A stretch of 38,395 nucleotides of DNA from Thermoplasmata archaeon (GTDB lineage: Archaea > Thermoplasmatota > Thermoplasmata > Lutacidiplasmatales > UBA184), in NCBI GenBank assembly GCA_030037695.1, contig JASHQF010000020.1:1-38395 (forward strand), read 5' to 3'. A program made the translations under genes and the position numbers. Below are positions 34,725-38,395 of this stretch, in pieces (the first letter of the stretch is position 1; each line of letters starts with the position of its first letter). Under the pieces are notes generated by a model, which was given only the letters and a program-made list of their open reading frames with translations, was not told where the DNA came from and searched no databases.

Positions 34725-37321
34725 CGCCCCTTCCCGGCGGGGGTCCGGGCGACGACGATCTCCCCGTCCTTCGCGTCGACGGCGACCGTGCTGCCGTCGG
34801 GCAGCTCCCCCGCGAGCAGCTTCGAGGTGAGCGGGTCGACGACGAGGCGCTGGATCGTGCGCTTGAGCGGTCGCGCCCCGAAATCCGGGTCGAAGCCGCG
34901 GCTCCCGAGGAGGGCGCGCGCCGGGTCAGTCACGCGCAGGGTGATCCGGCGGTCGGCGAGCCGGGCCTGGACCTGGGCGAGCTGGAGGTCGACGATCTCG
35001 GCGATCTCCTTTTCCGAGAGGGTGTGGAACAGCACGATCTCGTCGACCCGGTTGAGGAACTCGGGGCGGAAATGCGCGCGGAGCGCGGCCTCGACCTTGC
35101 GACGGCGCTCCTCCTCCCCGCTGCGGGTCCCGAGCGCCTCCGTGCCGAGGTTCGAGGTCAGGATGACGAGCGTGTTCCGGAAGTCGACGGTCCGTCCCTG
35201 GCCGTCGGTGAGCCGCCCGTCGTCCATCAGCTGGAGGAGCACGTTGACGACGTCGGGGTGGGCCTTCTCGACCTCGTCGAAGAGGACGACGGTGTACGGG
35301 TGGGTCCGCACCGCCTCCGTGAGCTGCCCGCCCGCCTCGTAGCCGACGTAGCCGGGGGGCGCCCCGACCAGACGGGCGACCGACGCCTTCTCCATGTACT
35401 CGCTCATGTCGATCCGGACGAACGCCCGATCCGAGTGGAACAGGAGCGCTGCGAGAGCCTTCGCGAGCTCCGTCTTCCCGACGCCGGTCGGCCCCACGAA
35501 CAGGAAGACGCCGACCGGTCGGTTCGGGTCGGCGAGGCCGGAGCGGGATCGGCGGACGGCGGCCGCCACCGCCGCGACCGCCTCCTTCTGGCCGACGACC
35601 CGCCGGGCGAGGTCGGATTCCAGGCGGAGGAGCCGGTCCCGCTCCCCCTCCAGGAGCCGGGTGACCGGCACACCGCTCCATTTCGCGATCACCCGCGCGA
35701 CGTCCTCTTCCCCGACCTCCTCCCGGAGCATCGCGGCGACCCCGGCACGCCCCGGGGAGCGGGCGGGGGCGGCCAGCTTCTTCTCGAGCTCGGGGATCGT
35801 GCCGAACCGCAGCCGGGCGGCCCGCTCGAGGTCCCCGGCCCGCTCCGCGCCCTCCTCCTCCGCCCGGGCGCGGTCGAGCTCGGCCCGGGCGGTCCGTACC
35901 CGCTCGACCTCCTCCTTCTCCTTGCGCCACCGGGCCTCGAGCTCGACGTTCCGCTCCCGGAGGGTCGCGAGCTCCTTCTCGAGCGCCTTCAGGCGGTCCC
36001 GGCTCGCGGCATCGCTCTCCTTGGCGAGGGCCGTCCGCTCGATCTCGAGCTGGCGGATCCTCCGGGTGAGCTGATCGAGCTCGACCGGCCGCGAATCGAG
36101 CGCGAGGCGCACCCCGCTCGCGGCCTCGTCGATCGCGTCGATCGCCTTGTCCGGGAGGTGACGGTCGGGGAGGTAGCGCGCCGAGAGGGTCGCCGCCGCC
36201 ACGATCGCCGCGTCGGCGATCCGCACGCCGTGGTGGAGCTCGTACCGCTCCTTGAGACCCCGAAGGATCGAGATCGTGTCCTCGACCGTCGGCTCCTCGA
36301 CCGGCACGGGCTGGAACCGGCGTTCGAGCGCCGCGTCCTTCTCGATGTAGCGGCGGTACTCCTGCGTCGTCGTCGCGCCGATGCAGTGCAGGGTCCCCCG
36401 GGCGAGGGCCGGCTTGAGGAGATTGGAGGCGTCGAGCGCTCCCCCCTCCGTCGCCCCCGCATGGACGAGGGTGTGGAGCTCGTCGACGAACAGGACGACC
36501 TTGCCCTCCGAGCGCTCGACCTCCTGGAGGACCGCCTTCATCCGCTCCTCGAACTCCCCGCGGAACTTCGCGCCGGCGAGGAGCGCGCCCAGATCGAGGG
36601 CGACGAGCCGTTTATCCCGCAGCGCCTCGGGGACGTCGCGGGCGGCGATGCGCAGGGCGAGCCCCTCGACGATCGCCGTCTTCCCGACGCCCGGCTCGCC
36701 GATCAGCACCGGATTGTTCTTGGTCCGGCGCGAGAGGATCTGGACGACCCGACGGATCTCCTCGTCCCGGCCGATCACCGGGTCGATCTTCCGATCCCGG
36801 GCGAGGGCCGTGAGGTCGCGGCCGTACTTCTCGAGGGCCCGGTACTGCGACTCCTCCTGACGGCTCTCGACCGGTCGGTCGCCACCGCGGACCGCCGCCA
36901 GCGCGGCCTCGACCGCCGGCCGACGTACGCCCGCCTCGTCGAGCACCTCCCGGGCGGGCGAGGGGACCGCGAGGAGCCCCTGGAGCAGCTGATCGACGCT
37001 CGTGTACCGGTCCTTCCGCTTCATCGCTTCCGCCTCGGCGGCGTCGAGGACCTGGGAGAGCGACCGGGAGAGGTACTGGTCCGACGCGGCGACCCGGTCG
37101 GAGGTCGGCAGCGAGGCGAGGCGCTGCTCGAGCCGCCGCCCGATCGCCGCCGGGTCGGCCCCGAGGCCCGCCAATAGGCTGGTCACGGTGCCGTCCGGCG
37201 ACGCGAGGAGCGCCGCGAGGAGATGCTCGGGCTCCACGGAAGCATGGCGGAGCTCGGCGGCGCGCTGGAACGCGGCCTCGAGGGCGGACCGGCTCGCGTC
37301 GGTCAGTCGATCGAGGTGCAT
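34721..37321 (-). CDS. clpB: ClpB-type AAA+ disaggregase
   Basis: 866 aa; Clp_N domain; Walker A '[15 protein letters not shown]' and '[16 protein letters not shown]'; coiled-coil middle domain. Confidence 0.94.
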   Translation of the reverse strand: MHLDRLTDASRSALEAAFQRAAELRHASVEPEHLLAALLASPDGTVTSLLAGLGADPAAIGRRLEQRLASLPTSDRVAASDQYLSRSLSQVLDAAEAEAMKRKDRYTSVDQLLQGLLAVPSPAREVLDEAGVRRPAVEAALAAVRGGDRPVESRQEESQYRALEKYGRDLTALARDRKIDPVIGRDEEIRRVVQILSRRTKNNPVLIGEPGVGKTAIVEGLALRIAARDVPEALRDKRLVALDLGALLAGAKFRGEFEERMKAVLQEVERSEGKVVLFVDELHTLVHAGATEGGALDASNLLKPALARGTLHCIGATTTQEYRRYIEKDAALERRFQPVPVEEPTVEDTISILRGLKERYELHHGVRIADAAIVAAATLSARYLPDRHLPDKAIDAIDEAASGVRLALDSRPVELDQLTRRIRQLEIERTALAKESDAASRDRLKALEKELATLRERNVELEARWRKEKEEVERVRTARAELDRARAEEEGAERAGDLERAARLRFGTIPELEKKLAAPARSPGRAGVAAMLREEVGEEDVARVIAKWSGVPVTRLLEGERDRLLRLESDLARRVVGQKEAVAAVAAAVRRSRSGLADPNRPVGVFLFVGPTGVGKTELAKALAALLFHSDRAFVRIDMSEYMEKASVARLVGAPPGYVGYEAGGQLTEAVRTHPYTVVLFDEVEKAHPDVVNVLLQLMDDGRLTDGQGRTVDFRNTLVILTSNLGTEALGTRSGEEERRRKVEAALRAHFRPEFLNRVDEIVLFHTLSEKEIAEIVDLQLAQVQARLADRRITLRVTDPARALLGSRGFDPDFGARPLKRTIQRLVVDPLTSKLLAGELPDGSTVAVDAKDGEIVVARTPAGKGR

Positions 37322-37347
37322 CGCTGCCGCATCATCCGGGCGAGCCG

Positions 37348-37354
37348 CTTTAAG
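37348..37354. promoter_or_regulatory. Shared TATA-like element CTTTAAG between divergent clpB and pyrD
   Basis: 27 nt from the clpB ATG (37321) and 24 nt from the pyrD GTG (37378). Confidence 0.6.
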
Positions 37355-37377
37355 TCGCGCCCCCGTGCACGGCCGCC

Positions 37378-38337
37378 GTGGCCGACCTCGGCGTCCGGTG
37401 CGCGGGGCTCGAGCTGAGGAACCCGTTCCTGCTCGCCTCGGGGATCTGGGGCGAGACGGGGGCCTCGCTCGCCGGGGCGTGGCGCGCGGGCGCGGGCGGC
37501 GTGATCACGAAATCGATCGGCGCCGGGCCTCGACCCGGGTACCCGAACCCGACCGTCGAGACGTACGAACGCTGGGGGATGCTCAACGCGATGGGCCTCC
37601 CGAACCCCGGGATGGAGGGGTACCGCGCGGAGATCGCCGCCGCGCTCGCCTCCGGCGCCACCGTGATCGGCTCGGTGTTCGCCGGCGATGCGGACGGCTT
37701 CGCCGACCTGGCCCGCCGGATGGGCGCCGCCGGGGTCCATGCCCTCGAGCTGAACCTGAGCTGTCCCCACGCCGAGGGGTTCGGGACGGAGGTGGGCAGC
37801 GACCCCGCCGACGTCGAGGCGATCGTCCGAGCGGTCCGGGCCGCGACCGACCTCCCGGTGATCGCGAAGATCACCCCTAACTCCGCCGACCCGGCCGCCC
37901 TCGCCGCCGCCGCGGAGCGGGGCGGCGCGGCGGCCGTGAGCGCGATCAACACGTTGCGCGGGCTCGCGATCGACGTGCGGCTCCGCCGACCGATCCTCGC
38001 GCACGGCCTGGGCGGGTTGAGCGGGGCGGCGATCAAGCCGGTCGGGCTCGCCTGCGTCTGGCAGATCGCCGAACGGGTCTCGGTCCCGGTGATCGGGGTC
38101 GGGGGGATCCGCTCCGCCGAGGACGCCCTCGAGTACGTGATGGCCGGGGCGACCGCGGTGGAGGTCGGGACGGCGGTCGCGTTCGAGGGGATCGACGTCT
38201 TCGGGCGCCTCGCTTCGGGGCTCTCGCGACTCTTGGACGACCTCGGGATTCCCTCCGCGCGGGCGGCGATCGGCTCCGCGCGGAGCTCCGCCGTTCCGAC
38301 CGAGACCCGGCGGAACGCACCGCCTGGCTCCCCCTAG
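37378..38337 (+). CDS. pyrD: Dihydroorotate dehydrogenase
   Basis: 'LGVRCAGLELRNPFLLASGIWG..ITKSIGAGPRPGYPNPTVETYERWGMLNAMGLPNPG..LELNLSCPH..VIAKITPN'. Confidence 0.93.
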   Translation: MADLGVRCAGLELRNPFLLASGIWGETGASLAGAWRAGAGGVITKSIGAGPRPGYPNPTVETYERWGMLNAMGLPNPGMEGYRAEIAAALASGATVIGSVFAGDADGFADLARRMGAAGVHALELNLSCPHAEGFGTEVGSDPADVEAIVRAVRAATDLPVIAKITPNSADPAALAAAAERGGAAAVSAINTLRGLAIDVRLRRPILAHGLGGLSGAAIKPVGLACVWQIAERVSVPVIGVGGIRSAEDALEYVMAGATAVEVGTAVAFEGIDVFGRLASGLSRLLDDLGIPSARAAIGSARSSAVPTETRRNAPPGSP

Positions 38338-38395
38338 TACCGCGATCGGTCCGTGCGGTCCCGGAACGCCCGCCGGCGGCTCGGGCGCGCCGACG

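Noticed and set aside
35024-37177. 717-aa plus-strand ORF opposite clpB
   Set aside because: Antisense shadow of ClpB, charged low-complexity translation.
1-38395. CRISPR arrays, transposases/IS elements, rRNA genes
   Set aside because: Scanned for regularly spaced repeats, transposase motifs and rRNA-like sequence; none seen.

Overview
High-GC archaeal window, probably Thermoplasmata-like/euryarchaeal. Evidence for archaea: PAN proteasomal ATPase, archaeal-type ribosomal protein L10e, archaeal pantoate kinase, TTTAA/TTATAA-type TATA boxes about 25-30 nt upstream of start codons, and a BHB-intron-containing tRNA. The left ~7 kb looks accessory: an AbiEi/AbiEii-like type IV toxin-antitoxin pair cut by the window edge, a zinc-ribbon protein with a possible TBP-like region, a RIO kinase, a frameshifted DUF457-type pseudogene, an anti-sigma-like HATPase plus STAS-like (DUF4325) pair, and a surface beta-propeller. 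The centre (7-26 kb) holds detoxification-type enzymes (MFS, NmrA, MDR, GNAT, AKR, VOC) and four class III nucleotidyl cyclase genes within ~12.6 kb: three CHD-TolB_N-TPR paralogs and one pseudo-hydrolase/cyclase fusion. The right end is largely core: initiator tRNA-Met with a 26-nt D-loop intron, a translationally coupled sulfur-oxidation operon (sulfurtransferase, molybdopterin oxidoreductase, rhodanese-persulfide dioxygenase), USP, L10e, pantoate kinase, PAN, a degenerate EF-Tu-like GTPase, ClpB and PyrD. Most promising leads: the intron in the initiator tRNA D-loop, the cyclase cluster with no visible receptor, the HATPase/STAS switch in an organism expected to lack sigma factors, the possible TBP-like zinc-ribbon protein, and symmetric TATA elements between divergent genes. 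All identifications are by eye from motifs; no database search was run.
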